NCBI GenBank assembly: GCA_964370765.1
Contig: CAYJKW010000003.1
Location: 4,145-68,144, forward strand
DNA: 64,000 nt
DNA from: CAYJBH01 sp964370765
GTDB taxonomy: Bacteria > Bacillota > Clostridia > Oscillospirales > Ruminococcaceae
Direction of reading: 5' to 3'
The notes beneath the pieces are model-generated. The model was not told the DNA's origin. It ran no database searches and saw only the letters and a program-made list of their open reading frames with translations. A program made the translations under genes and the position numbers. Positions 43,564 to 51,246 of the stretch are shown piece by piece (within the stretch, counting starts at the first letter, position 1; the number at the start of each line of letters is the position of its first letter).

Positions 43564-45716
43564 CCTATGAAGATCTAAAACTGCGTATAGAACAGCAAAA
43601 TAGAACGATAGATATTGATACTGTTCGCAGTGCATATATGGTAGCCGAACAGGCGCATGATGGGCAGAAAAGAAAATCAGGTGAACCCTATATAATTCAT
43701 CCGCTTAACGTTGCCCTGCTACTTGTAGAGCTTGGAATGGATACACAGTCCATTGTGGCAGCACTTTTACACGATGTTGTGGAGGATACCGATACAACAC
43801 TTGATAGCCTGCGCCGTAAATTTGGGGAAGAGGTTTCGGAGTTGGTAGATGGGCTTACAAAGTTAAGTGCTATACCTTTTTCTTCGGTGGCGGAGCAACA
43901 GGCAGAAAACCTGCGCAAGATGTTGCTTGCAATGAGTAACGACATAAGGGTTATGATAATTAAGCTTTGTGACCGTATTCACAATATGCGCACCCTTGAT
44001 GCGGTAGAGCCGCAAAAGCAGCTTAAGACTGCCCTCGAGACGATGGAGGTTTATGCTCCGATAGCCTACCGCCTTGGTATGAAAAAATTAAAGGAGGAGT
44101 TGGAGGATAGAAGCCTTTACTATCTTGATCGTTACGGATATAACGAGATTACTGAGGCTGTTGGAAATACCGGTAAAACAAAGAAGTATATGGACATGGT
44201 TACCGAGCAGGTAAAGCAAAGGGTAACCGAGGGCGGAATAATAGGGGCACAGTTCGAGAGTAGGATAAAAAGCGTTTACGGAATATACCGTAAAATGTTT
44301 GTGGGTAACAAGGATTTTGATCAGATTTATGATATATATGCACTGCGTGTGATTGTGGAAGATGTGGGTGAGTGTTATAGTGTTTTAGGTATTATTCATG
44401 ACCTTTTTCATCCGGTTCCTAACCGCTTTAAGGACTATATATCCACGCCAAAACCTAACCTTTATCGCAGCCTACATACTACGGTAGTAGGGCCGGACGG
44501 TATGCCGATTGAGGTGCAGATACGTACATTTGAGATGCACCGTACCGCCGAGTTTGGCGTTGCTGCCCACTGGAAATACAAGGCCGGTGTAGCGGGCGAT
44601 GATCGACTGGAAGAGCGACTTGCCTGGGTAAGGCAGCTGCTTTATGATGATACAGGAACTGCCGACAGTGAGGAGATGCTTCGTAACATAAAATACGAAC
44701 TTGTCCCGCAGGAGGTATATGTTTTTACTCCGCGCGGTGATGTTATTACATTACCGGTGGGTGCTACCGCTATAGATTTTGCCTATGCAATCCACTCACA
44801 GGTAGGTAACCGTATGGTGGGTGCAAAGATTGGCGGTAAACTGGTATCTATCGACCATAAGCTGGAAAATGGTGAGATAATAGAGGTTATAACAGGACCC
44901 GAGAATAAGGGCCCAGGGCGTGACTGGTTATCAATTGTGCGCACCAGTGAGGCAAGAAATAAAATTCGTAGCTGGTTTAAAAAAGAACGGCGTGAGGAAA
45001 ATATAGAACAGGGCCGTGATATGTTGGAAAAGGAGATGCGGCGAATAGGCGTAACCTTTACCACAGAGGAAAGGGAGCAAATTTTTCTTGATATTGCAAG
45101 GCGGCAGCGCCTGCACTCGATTGATGAACTTTACTCTACACTTGGTTATGGTGGAATTACCATTACAAAGGTAATGAGCCGTATAAAAGAAGAGTATGCA
45201 AAGATAGTTAAATCAAAAAATCCGGTCGAGGTTTTTTCTATACCACAACAAAAGGAGCGCTCCAACGAGGGTGTAGTGGTAGAGGGTATAGACAACTGCC
45301 TTGTTAAGTTTGCAAAGTGTTGTAGCCCACTGCCGGGTGATGAAATTGTAGGATTTATTACAAGGGGGCATGGAGTTGCCATCCATAAGCAGGAGTGTAG
45401 TAACTATCTGCGCAGCAAGGATTCGTTAGAGGGTGGCGTTCGGTGGCTGTCGGCACACTGGGCCGGTAACGTTAAAGAGAGTTTTAATGCAACGCTTGAG
45501 ATGTCTGCGATGAACCGTAACGGACTACTTGCAGATATTATGGTTGCACTTTCTAACATGAGGGTACCGGTAGTATCCCTTAACGCAAGGGAGACGGATT
45601 CCGGCAGTAACGCAGAGTTTGTTGTTACAATATCTGTAGCTAATGTGGAGCACCTAACAACTATAATAACAAAGCTTAGAAATGTAAAGGATGTCCATAG
45701 CATAATAAGGAGATAA
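43560..45716 (+). CDS. relA: Bifunctional (p)ppGpp synthetase/hydrolase, RelA/SpoT family
   Basis: A 718-residue long RSH protein. The HD hydrolase domain has SGEPYIIHPLNVA, LLHDVVEDT and KLCDRIHNMRT. The synthetase domain has RIKSVYGIYRKM and FKDYISTPKPNLYRSLHTTV. The TGS domain begins near EVYVFTPRGDVITLP, then comes a zinc-finger-like CLVKFAKCCSPLPGD, and a C-terminal ACT domain. Both catalytic halves look intact. The start is TTG, eight bases after AAGGGGG and overlapping the recJ stop. Coupling with cdaA-cdaR puts two alarmone systems in one transcript. Confidence 0.93.
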   Translation: MTYEDLKLRIEQQNRTIDIDTVRSAYMVAEQAHDGQKRKSGEPYIIHPLNVALLLVELGMDTQSIVAALLHDVVEDTDTTLDSLRRKFGEEVSELVDGLTKLSAIPFSSVAEQQAENLRKMLLAMSNDIRVMIIKLCDRIHNMRTLDAVEPQKQLKTALETMEVYAPIAYRLGMKKLKEELEDRSLYYLDRYGYNEITEAVGNTGKTKKYMDMVTEQVKQRVTEGGIIGAQFESRIKSVYGIYRKMFVGNKDFDQIYDIYALRVIVEDVGECYSVLGIIHDLFHPVPNRFKDYISTPKPNLYRSLHTTVVGPDGMPIEVQIRTFEMHRTAEFGVAAHWKYKAGVAGDDRLEERLAWVRQLLYDDTGTADSEEMLRNIKYELVPQEVYVFTPRGDVITLPVGATAIDFAYAIHSQVGNRMVGAKIGGKLVSIDHKLENGEIIEVITGPENKGPGRDWLSIVRTSEARNKIRSWFKKERREENIEQGRDMLEKEMRRIGVTFTTEEREQIFLDIARRQRLHSIDELYSTLGYGGITITKVMSRIKEEYAKIVKSKNPVEVFSIPQQKERSNEGVVVEGIDNCLVKFAKCCSPLPGDEIVGFITRGHGVAIHKQECSNYLRSKDSLEGGVRWLSAHWAGNVKESFNATLEMSAMNRNGLLADIMVALSNMRVPVVSLNARETDSGSNAEFVVTISVANVEHLTTIITKLRNVKDVHSIIRR

Positions 45717-45722
45717 GAATAG

Positions 45723-46289
45723 ATGAATATAAAACATATTGTTGCAAGCCCCCCCTACTGTACAAACAGTTTTGTACTTACCGAGGGCAACGAGATAATA
45801 GTTATAGATCCTGCAGCCGACCTACAGGAATACAGCGGCTACAATGCAAAAAACATGAGATTGTTACTTACACATGGGCATTTTGATCATGTGGGTTCGG
45901 TGGATGCACTACGCAGTGCAGGTGCAAAGTTATATATGTCGGCTGAGGATGCTGCACATTTTAAGATGCAACCCGACTTCTTTTTAAAGGAAGGCGACAT
46001 TGTTAAGATAGGTGATACCGAGATTTCGGTTTTAGCAACTCCCGGTCATACCCCCGGTTGTCTTTGTTACTATACAAAGGGTCATCTTTTTGCAGGGGAT
46101 ACGCTATTTTGGCATAACTGTGGCAGATGTGACCTTCCGGGTGGTGATTATTCCGTTATGCTTAAAAGCTTAAAGCGGCTATCTACCCTACCCCTTGATA
46201 CTGTAGTTTATCCCGGGCATGAGCAGTTTTCCGATATTGCGGACGAACATAGGCACAACCCATATATGAAAGAGGCTATGGCGCTATGA
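45723..46289 (+). CDS. MBL-fold metal hydrolase (glyoxalase II-like)
   Basis: A 188-residue single-domain metallo-beta-lactamase-fold protein. All metal-ligand motifs are present: THGHFDHVGS, TPGHTPGCL, AGDTLF and YPGHEQ. The small size is typical of stand-alone hydrolases acting on thioesters such as lactoylglutathione or its analogues; the substrate is unknown. AAGGAGATAAG lies before the ATG, and the stop overlaps the hemZ start by four bases, so it belongs to the recJ-relA transcript. Confidence 0.85.
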   Translation: MNIKHIVASPPYCTNSFVLTEGNEIIVIDPAADLQEYSGYNAKNMRLLLTHGHFDHVGSVDALRSAGAKLYMSAEDAAHFKMQPDFFLKEGDIVKIGDTEISVLATPGHTPGCLCYYTKGHLFAGDTLFWHNCGRCDLPGGDYSVMLKSLKRLSTLPLDTVVYPGHEQFSDIADEHRHNPYMKEAMAL

Positions 46290-47623
46290 GGCTTTTCCTT
46301 CACGACCATGCATCAAAATATAAAGCCGAAAATATAATTCGGCTTTTTTTTCCTAATATTGAGCTTTGTCACGGTAGGCGGAAAGGTAATAATTATATAT
46401 ATTTTCGCTTTGGTGGCCATCGTGGATTCCTAGTCATTAACAGTGGCGGCAACGTGACAGCAGTAGAAGAAAAAGCGGCTGACCTAGAACACTTTATCTA
46501 CAATATTTTAAAGGATTACACCGGCAGTGCCCCCCCCTGGGGTATGCTGTGTGGTGTGCGCCCGCTTTGGCTGTATCGACAAAGGATAGCCAAAGGACTT
46601 TCTGCAACACAAACCTTGGATCAGCTAAAGGAAGATTTTGATGTGTCTGACAGTAAGGCACAGCTGTTAAGGCGATGTTATGAAACACAGCAGAGTATGG
46701 ATATACAAAGAGGTGTAGAACGTTATAGCCTTTATGTTGCAATCCCCTACTGTCCATCACGTTGTAGGTATTGTAGCTTTATATCGATGGCGTCGAACAA
46801 TAAAAAAGAGATAAAGCTTTATCTGGATATTCTGCAAAAAGAGCTAAACGATATATCCAAAAAGATGCAAGGCACGATATTGGAGACGATATATATAGGT
46901 GGTGGCACCCCAACAGTGCTTGACCATGAGCCGCTACGATCACTATTAAATACTATAAACGAGCTGTTTCCAAACCGACGTGAATTTACGGTAGAGGCAG
47001 GGCGACCCGACTGTACCGATAGGGAGAAGTTACGAATTATAAAACAGGCAGGTGTTGACAGGATTTCAATCAATCCGCAGACATTTTGTGACAATATATT
47101 AAAGGGGATAGGCAGGCATCACGATGCTGATGATGTTAAACGATGCTATAACGAAGCAAGGCAGGAGGGGCACCAAAATATTAATATGGATTTGATTGCA
47201 GGTCTGCCCGGTGATACTGCCGAGGGGTTTGCATATAGCTTAAAGCAAACGATAGAGCTTAATCCGGAAAGTATAACGGTTCATAGCTTCACAAAGAAGA
47301 GTGGGTCGATGCTATCAGGTGGAGATTTTGCCGCAAATCCTGACCTTATAAGGATGATGAACCATAGGGACGAGATGTTAAAGGATTATAATCCCTACTA
47401 TATTTATAGGCAGAAAAAAACACCGGCCAACCTTGAAAATGTAGGTTATGCAAAGCCGGGGTTTGAATGCCTTTATAATGTATATATGATGGACGAACTG
47501 CACACCGTTATATCGGCAGGTGCCGGTGGCGTTACTAAGTTTGTTGAGGAAAATCGCAGTAATATAAAAAGAGCGTTTCATCCTAAATATCCTGTGGAGT
47601 ATATTGCACAGGGTAAGGGTTAG
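46286..47623 (+). CDS. hemZ: HemZ-type coproporphyrinogen dehydrogenase-like radical SAM protein
   Basis: A 445-residue radical SAM protein. The cluster motif CPSRCRYC is in YVAIPYCPSRCRYCSF near residue 157, preceded by an N-terminal domain specific to HemZ (VRPLWLYRQRIAKG). Other features are YIGGGTPT, TVEAGRPD and INMDLIAGLPGD. HemZ is related to HemN, but heme-synthesis activity is unproven for the group; in an anaerobe a different substrate is possible. It starts four bases inside the MBL gene and closes the operon. Confidence 0.85.
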   Translation: MRLFLHDHASKYKAENIIRLFFPNIELCHGRRKGNNYIYFRFGGHRGFLVINSGGNVTAVEEKAADLEHFIYNILKDYTGSAPPWGMLCGVRPLWLYRQRIAKGLSATQTLDQLKEDFDVSDSKAQLLRRCYETQQSMDIQRGVERYSLYVAIPYCPSRCRYCSFISMASNNKKEIKLYLDILQKELNDISKKMQGTILETIYIGGGTPTVLDHEPLRSLLNTINELFPNRREFTVEAGRPDCTDREKLRIIKQAGVDRISINPQTFCDNILKGIGRHHDADDVKRCYNEARQEGHQNINMDLIAGLPGDTAEGFAYSLKQTIELNPESITVHSFTKKSGSMLSGGDFAANPDLIRMMNHRDEMLKDYNPYYIYRQKKTPANLENVGYAKPGFECLYNVYMMDELHTVISAGAGGVTKFVEENRSNIKRAFHPKYPVEYIAQGKG

Positions 47624-47632
47624 TAGGGAAGC

Positions 47633-48061
47633 TTATTTAAATGCGATATTCTCTTTTTTAGAGATAATATCGATAGCCTTTGCAAGCATTCTACGGTCTG
47701 CCGGATAGGCAAGGCGTTTGTTTGCCTCCGCTATCGGTACAAATGCCGCTTCACGTAGCTCCTCCGTTTGCAACTTTATCTGGTTGTTATCGGTCTTACC
47801 TAAAAAGTATACAACATCTTTTGTAATACCCTGTGTAGGGTTGTACCGTGATACCTCCCGATAGCCGGGGATAAGATCAATCGTGATGCCAGTCTCTTCA
47901 AACACCTCACGTAGGGCTGTTTGTTGCTCGGTTTCCCCTTCCTCCACATGTCCCTTAGGGAACGACCAATTTTTACCATGGACATGACAAATTAAAAGTA
48001 CCTTTAGTTGGTCCTCTCTGATAAGATAGCATATTGCTCCGCAAGATTTTTCGTACTGCAT
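47633..48061 (-). CDS. Nudix hydrolase
   Basis: A 142-residue Nudix protein with the complete box GHVEEGE...REVFEETGI near residues 37-59. It probably hydrolyses a nucleoside diphosphate derivative; the N-terminal EKSCGAICYLI and length resemble diadenosine-polyphosphate hydrolases (MutT/Ap4A type). It converges with hemZ with nine bases between the stops and is divergent from the DUF1624 gene. Confidence 0.88.
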   Translation of the reverse strand: MQYEKSCGAICYLIREDQLKVLLICHVHGKNWSFPKGHVEEGETEQQTALREVFEETGITIDLIPGYREVSRYNPTQGITKDVVYFLGKTDNNQIKLQTEELREAAFVPIAEANKRLAYPADRRMLAKAIDIISKKENIAFK

Positions 48062-48100
48062 CTGATTCCTTAGTTTTGTGTTTCGAAAGGGGTTTACTGA

Positions 48101-48823
48101 ATGAAAAAACGAATTTATGTTCTGGATGAATTTCGTGGTCTATTTATACTACTTATGGTCTTATACCACCTGTTATATGACCTTGTGTTTATATTTGGGG
48201 TAGACATACCGGTTTACGCCAGCGATATTATGCCGTTACAACCAATTATACCGATAGGGTTTGCTACGATTGCAGGTATAGGTTGCTTTATGTCAAACAA
48301 CAACGTTCGACGTGGTCTTTTAGTATTTGGCTGTGGACTACTGGTAAGCATAGTAACCTTGTTTTTTATGCCAAATCAGGCGATAATATTTGGTGTGCTA
48401 TCGATGTTGGGTTTCGGTACGGTGTTTTGCGGGCTAATTAAAAAGCCACTTTTAAAGATTAATCCTGTTGTAGGAGGTTTAGTAGCCACCCTGCTTTTTG
48501 TAATTACCTATAACCTTATATATAACTCACCGGTGCCGGATTTTATAGCATCATCGCCGTTATACCAAAGCGGGGCTTTGCTTGTAATCGGCTACCCTGC
48601 ACCCGGCTTTTATTCCTCCGATTACTTTCCTATAATACCGTGGATATTTGCAATTATACTAGGCTTTTTTATGGGCAAGGTACTACTTAAAAATCCCCCA
48701 AAGTTTATCTATAACAGCTATATAAAACCGCTAGGCTTTATTGGCCGGCATAGCCTGATTATCTATATGCTACACCAGCCGGTAATCTATGGGGTGCTTT
48801 ATCTATGGTTTTATCTTAGATAA
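48101..48823 (+). CDS. DUF1624 / heparan-glucosaminide acetyltransferase-like membrane protein
   Basis: A 240-residue membrane protein with about seven helices. The N-terminal ELDxxRG-like VLDEFRGLFILLMVLYHLLYD and the central glycine-rich helices match DUF1624, related to the heparan-alpha-glucosaminide N-acetyltransferase group, which move acetyl groups across membranes. The C-terminal FIGRHSLIIYMLHQPVIYG is typical of acyltransferase-3-like proteins. AAAGGGG lies eight bases before the ATG. The substrate is unknown. The stop overlaps the convergent aminopeptidase gene. Confidence 0.75.
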   Translation: MKKRIYVLDEFRGLFILLMVLYHLLYDLVFIFGVDIPVYASDIMPLQPIIPIGFATIAGIGCFMSNNNVRRGLLVFGCGLLVSIVTLFFMPNQAIIFGVLSMLGFGTVFCGLIKKPLLKINPVVGGLVATLLFVITYNLIYNSPVPDFIASSPLYQSGALLVIGYPAPGFYSSDYFPIIPWIFAIILGFFMGKVLLKNPPKFIYNSYIKPLGFIGRHSLIIYMLHQPVIYGVLYLWFYLR

Positions 48824-50051
48824 CCCACTCGCCATTCTTAAACAGCTGTACCTCGCTACCATCCATACGGATTCCTACTATATCCATATCGTTTGTGCCA
48901 ACCATAACATCCTCGTGGTATAGGCTGTCATTAACGCCTTTTGCAATTAGTTCTTCCTTTGTCATTTTATCGCCGCCGTCAACGCAGGTTGGATATGCCT
49001 TTCCGAATGCGATGTGACAGGCGGCATTTTCATCGTAAAGTGTGTTGTAGTATAATAGGCCGCTTTTGCCTACACCGCTATGCTTATCAACAAGTGCAAT
49101 TTCACCTATTCTACGGCAAAATTCGTCGCCATCAAGTAGCTTTGTTAAAAGCTCTTCGCCTACTGTTGCGGAATGTTTAACTACCACTCCGTCCTTAAAC
49201 TCTACACAGATACCATCGATTATATCACCGTTAAAGATATATGGTTTTGTACCGTAGACAACACCATCTACCCTACTGCGGTGCGGCGCTGTAAAAATTT
49301 CCTCGGTGGGTACGTTTGCGATAAAACGGTTACCCTGTGGTGTTACCGAAAGCCCGCCATCCCATACATGATCGTCTGCCAGGCCTACCGTTAAATCTGT
49401 TCCGTTGGGAGCTGTCATCCTAATGCTACTAAAGCGGTAATCGTTTAACTTTTCTCTGCGTGCAACGGTCTTATCAAGATAGTCGTTCCACTCCCCTACA
49501 GGGTCGCCGTTTGCAACGCGGGTACAGGTGAAGATTGCCTCCCACATCTTTTCCTCGGCTTCCTCGGCGGATAGGTCTGGGAATACCTTTTTGTTCCATG
49601 CCTCGTGCGGGACGGTTAGGATTGTCCACTGTACACGGTCGTTCATGGTGTAGTTACGAATGTTGGACATTGCAATATTTGTTGCCTTACCGGATGCATC
49701 CACCTTATCTAAATCTATACCTTTAAAAAGCTCCGGATTACTACCACCGATGTTAAGAAGTGCGGCACCGCCTTCACTCTCGATATAATCAAGTGTAGCT
49801 CTCTCGATATAGGGCTTAATATCGCTAAGTGTATCAATAGAACAATTTTCCATCTTTAGGCGTTGAATTTTTTCATCGCTGTACTGCACAACAACCTCAC
49901 GTGCGCCGGCTTTATAGCCCTCCTCGGCACACATTGCAACAAAATAGCTTGCCTTGATGTTTGCCCTTATAAGCAATGTCTGCCCCGGCTTTAATCCGGC
50001 AGCTGTTTTTACTGCAAATTCGGCATATTTTTTAAGAAGAACCTTATCCAT
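48816..50051 (-). CDS. Aminopeptidase, M29 family
   Basis: A 411-residue thermophilic-type metallo-aminopeptidase (AmpS/PepS). Seen are the N-terminal YAEFAVKTAAGLKPGQTLLI, NVPTEEIFTAPHRSRVDG with the metal-binding Glu pair and His, and the C-terminal HIAFGKAYPTCVDGG and SLYHEDVMVGTNDMDIVG with further ligands. It removes N-terminal residues from peptides inside the cell. Length is normal. It is followed upstream (in transcription) by thiI with a 14-base gap. Confidence 0.92.
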   Translation of the reverse strand: MDKVLLKKYAEFAVKTAAGLKPGQTLLIRANIKASYFVAMCAEEGYKAGAREVVVQYSDEKIQRLKMENCSIDTLSDIKPYIERATLDYIESEGGAALLNIGGSNPELFKGIDLDKVDASGKATNIAMSNIRNYTMNDRVQWTILTVPHEAWNKKVFPDLSAEEAEEKMWEAIFTCTRVANGDPVGEWNDYLDKTVARREKLNDYRFSSIRMTAPNGTDLTVGLADDHVWDGGLSVTPQGNRFIANVPTEEIFTAPHRSRVDGVVYGTKPYIFNGDIIDGICVEFKDGVVVKHSATVGEELLTKLLDGDEFCRRIGEIALVDKHSGVGKSGLLYYNTLYDENAACHIAFGKAYPTCVDGGDKMTKEELIAKGVNDSLYHEDVMVGTNDMDIVGIRMDGSEVQLFKNGEWVI

Positions 50052-50065
50052 TGTATATTCCTTTC

Positions 50066-51244
50066 CTATCTTACCAAACTACGAACGGCTGCCAGTGCAA
50101 CCTGCTGTTCAAGTTCGTTTAAATTCTCTATCGCTGCCTCTGCCTCTAAAACCTCATCTATCTCAGGTTTTGTCTTTGGATGTGGAGGTGTAAATATTGT
50201 ACAGCAATCCTCATACGGTTCTATCGATGTTTCGAAGGTTCCTATATTTTGTGCTATCGCTGTTATCTCCACCTTATCGTGGCAGATAAGTGGACGAAGA
50301 ATAAGCATATCGGTTGCGGCATCACTACAGCAAAGCCCCTTTAAAGTCTGGCTTGCAACCTGTGCTAAGCTCTCCCCTGTGATCAGTGCATCACACTGCT
50401 CTCGTTTTGCAATGTAGTCGGCTATTCTTACCATGCTACGACGCATTATTATGGTGTGCAACTCCTGTGGGGCACTACGACGAAGCTCCTCCCCTATAGG
50501 GGTGAAAAGTGCTGTATAAAGCGGCATCGGGCCGGAATGGCCTGCCACAAGTTCTGCAAGGCGCTCCACCTTTTTTTGTGCCCTTGCCGAGGTGTAGGGT
50601 GGGCTGGAAAAATGAACAGAGCAAAGTGCAAGTCCACGCTTAGCAGCAAGATATGCCGCAACAGGCGAATCGATACCGCCTGATAACAGAACCATTGCCC
50701 TACCGCTAGTGCCTACCGGCATACCACCCGCGGCTGCTTTTTTACCGCTGTGTAGATAGGCAAGACCGTCACGAATCTCCACAAATACAACGACTTCAGG
50801 TTTTTTTACATCCACCGTAAGGTTAGAAAAGTTATCAAGAATAACCCCGCCCAGCTCGGCACATATTTCCGGTGATTTTAGGGCGAAGTCTTTATCGGCA
50901 CGTTTTGCCATGACCTTAAAGGTTTTGGCACCGCTAAGCTCGGCGTTAAAAAGTGTAGGGACCTCTTTACATATTAGCTCAAAATCCCTTGGCAGGATAT
51001 AGGCACACGATACTGATGAAAGTCCAAATGTACCTTTTACAATCTCGGTTGCAGCAGCCATATCCACATCGGACTTAGGCGATATAAAAAAGGTGGATTG
51101 GGATATATTTACACTAAATTCGCCAAGTGATGCCAGTCTTCTTTTAAGGTTTTTGGCGATGGCTGATTCAAAGGTGCGACGATTAAGCCCTTTTAGGGCA
51201 ACCTCACCTTCGTATCCCATTATTATCTGCTTATACTGTGACAT
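50066..51244 (-). CDS. thiI: tRNA 4-thiouridine synthetase ThiI
   Basis: A 392-residue protein with a THUMP domain (about 60-160) and an ATP-pyrophosphatase domain with the loop VLLSGGIDSPVAAY near 175. It lacks the C-terminal rhodanese domain of enterobacterial ThiI, so it needs a partner cysteine desulfurase, as in Bacillus. No desulfurase gene is adjacent in this window. I chose the ATG at 51244 (MSQYKQ); the upstream in-frame start lies inside secA. secA ends three bases before it. Confidence 0.92.
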   Translation of the reverse strand: MSQYKQIIMGYEGEVALKGLNRRTFESAIAKNLKRRLASLGEFSVNISQSTFFISPKSDVDMAAATEIVKGTFGLSSVSCAYILPRDFELICKEVPTLFNAELSGAKTFKVMAKRADKDFALKSPEICAELGGVILDNFSNLTVDVKKPEVVVFVEIRDGLAYLHSGKKAAAGGMPVGTSGRAMVLLSGGIDSPVAAYLAAKRGLALCSVHFSSPPYTSARAQKKVERLAELVAGHSGPMPLYTALFTPIGEELRRSAPQELHTIIMRRSMVRIADYIAKREQCDALITGESLAQVASQTLKGLCCSDAATDMLILRPLICHDKVEITAIAQNIGTFETSIEPYEDCCTIFTPPHPKTKPEIDEVLEAEAAIENLNELEQQVALAAVRSLVR

Positions 51245-51246
51245 TA

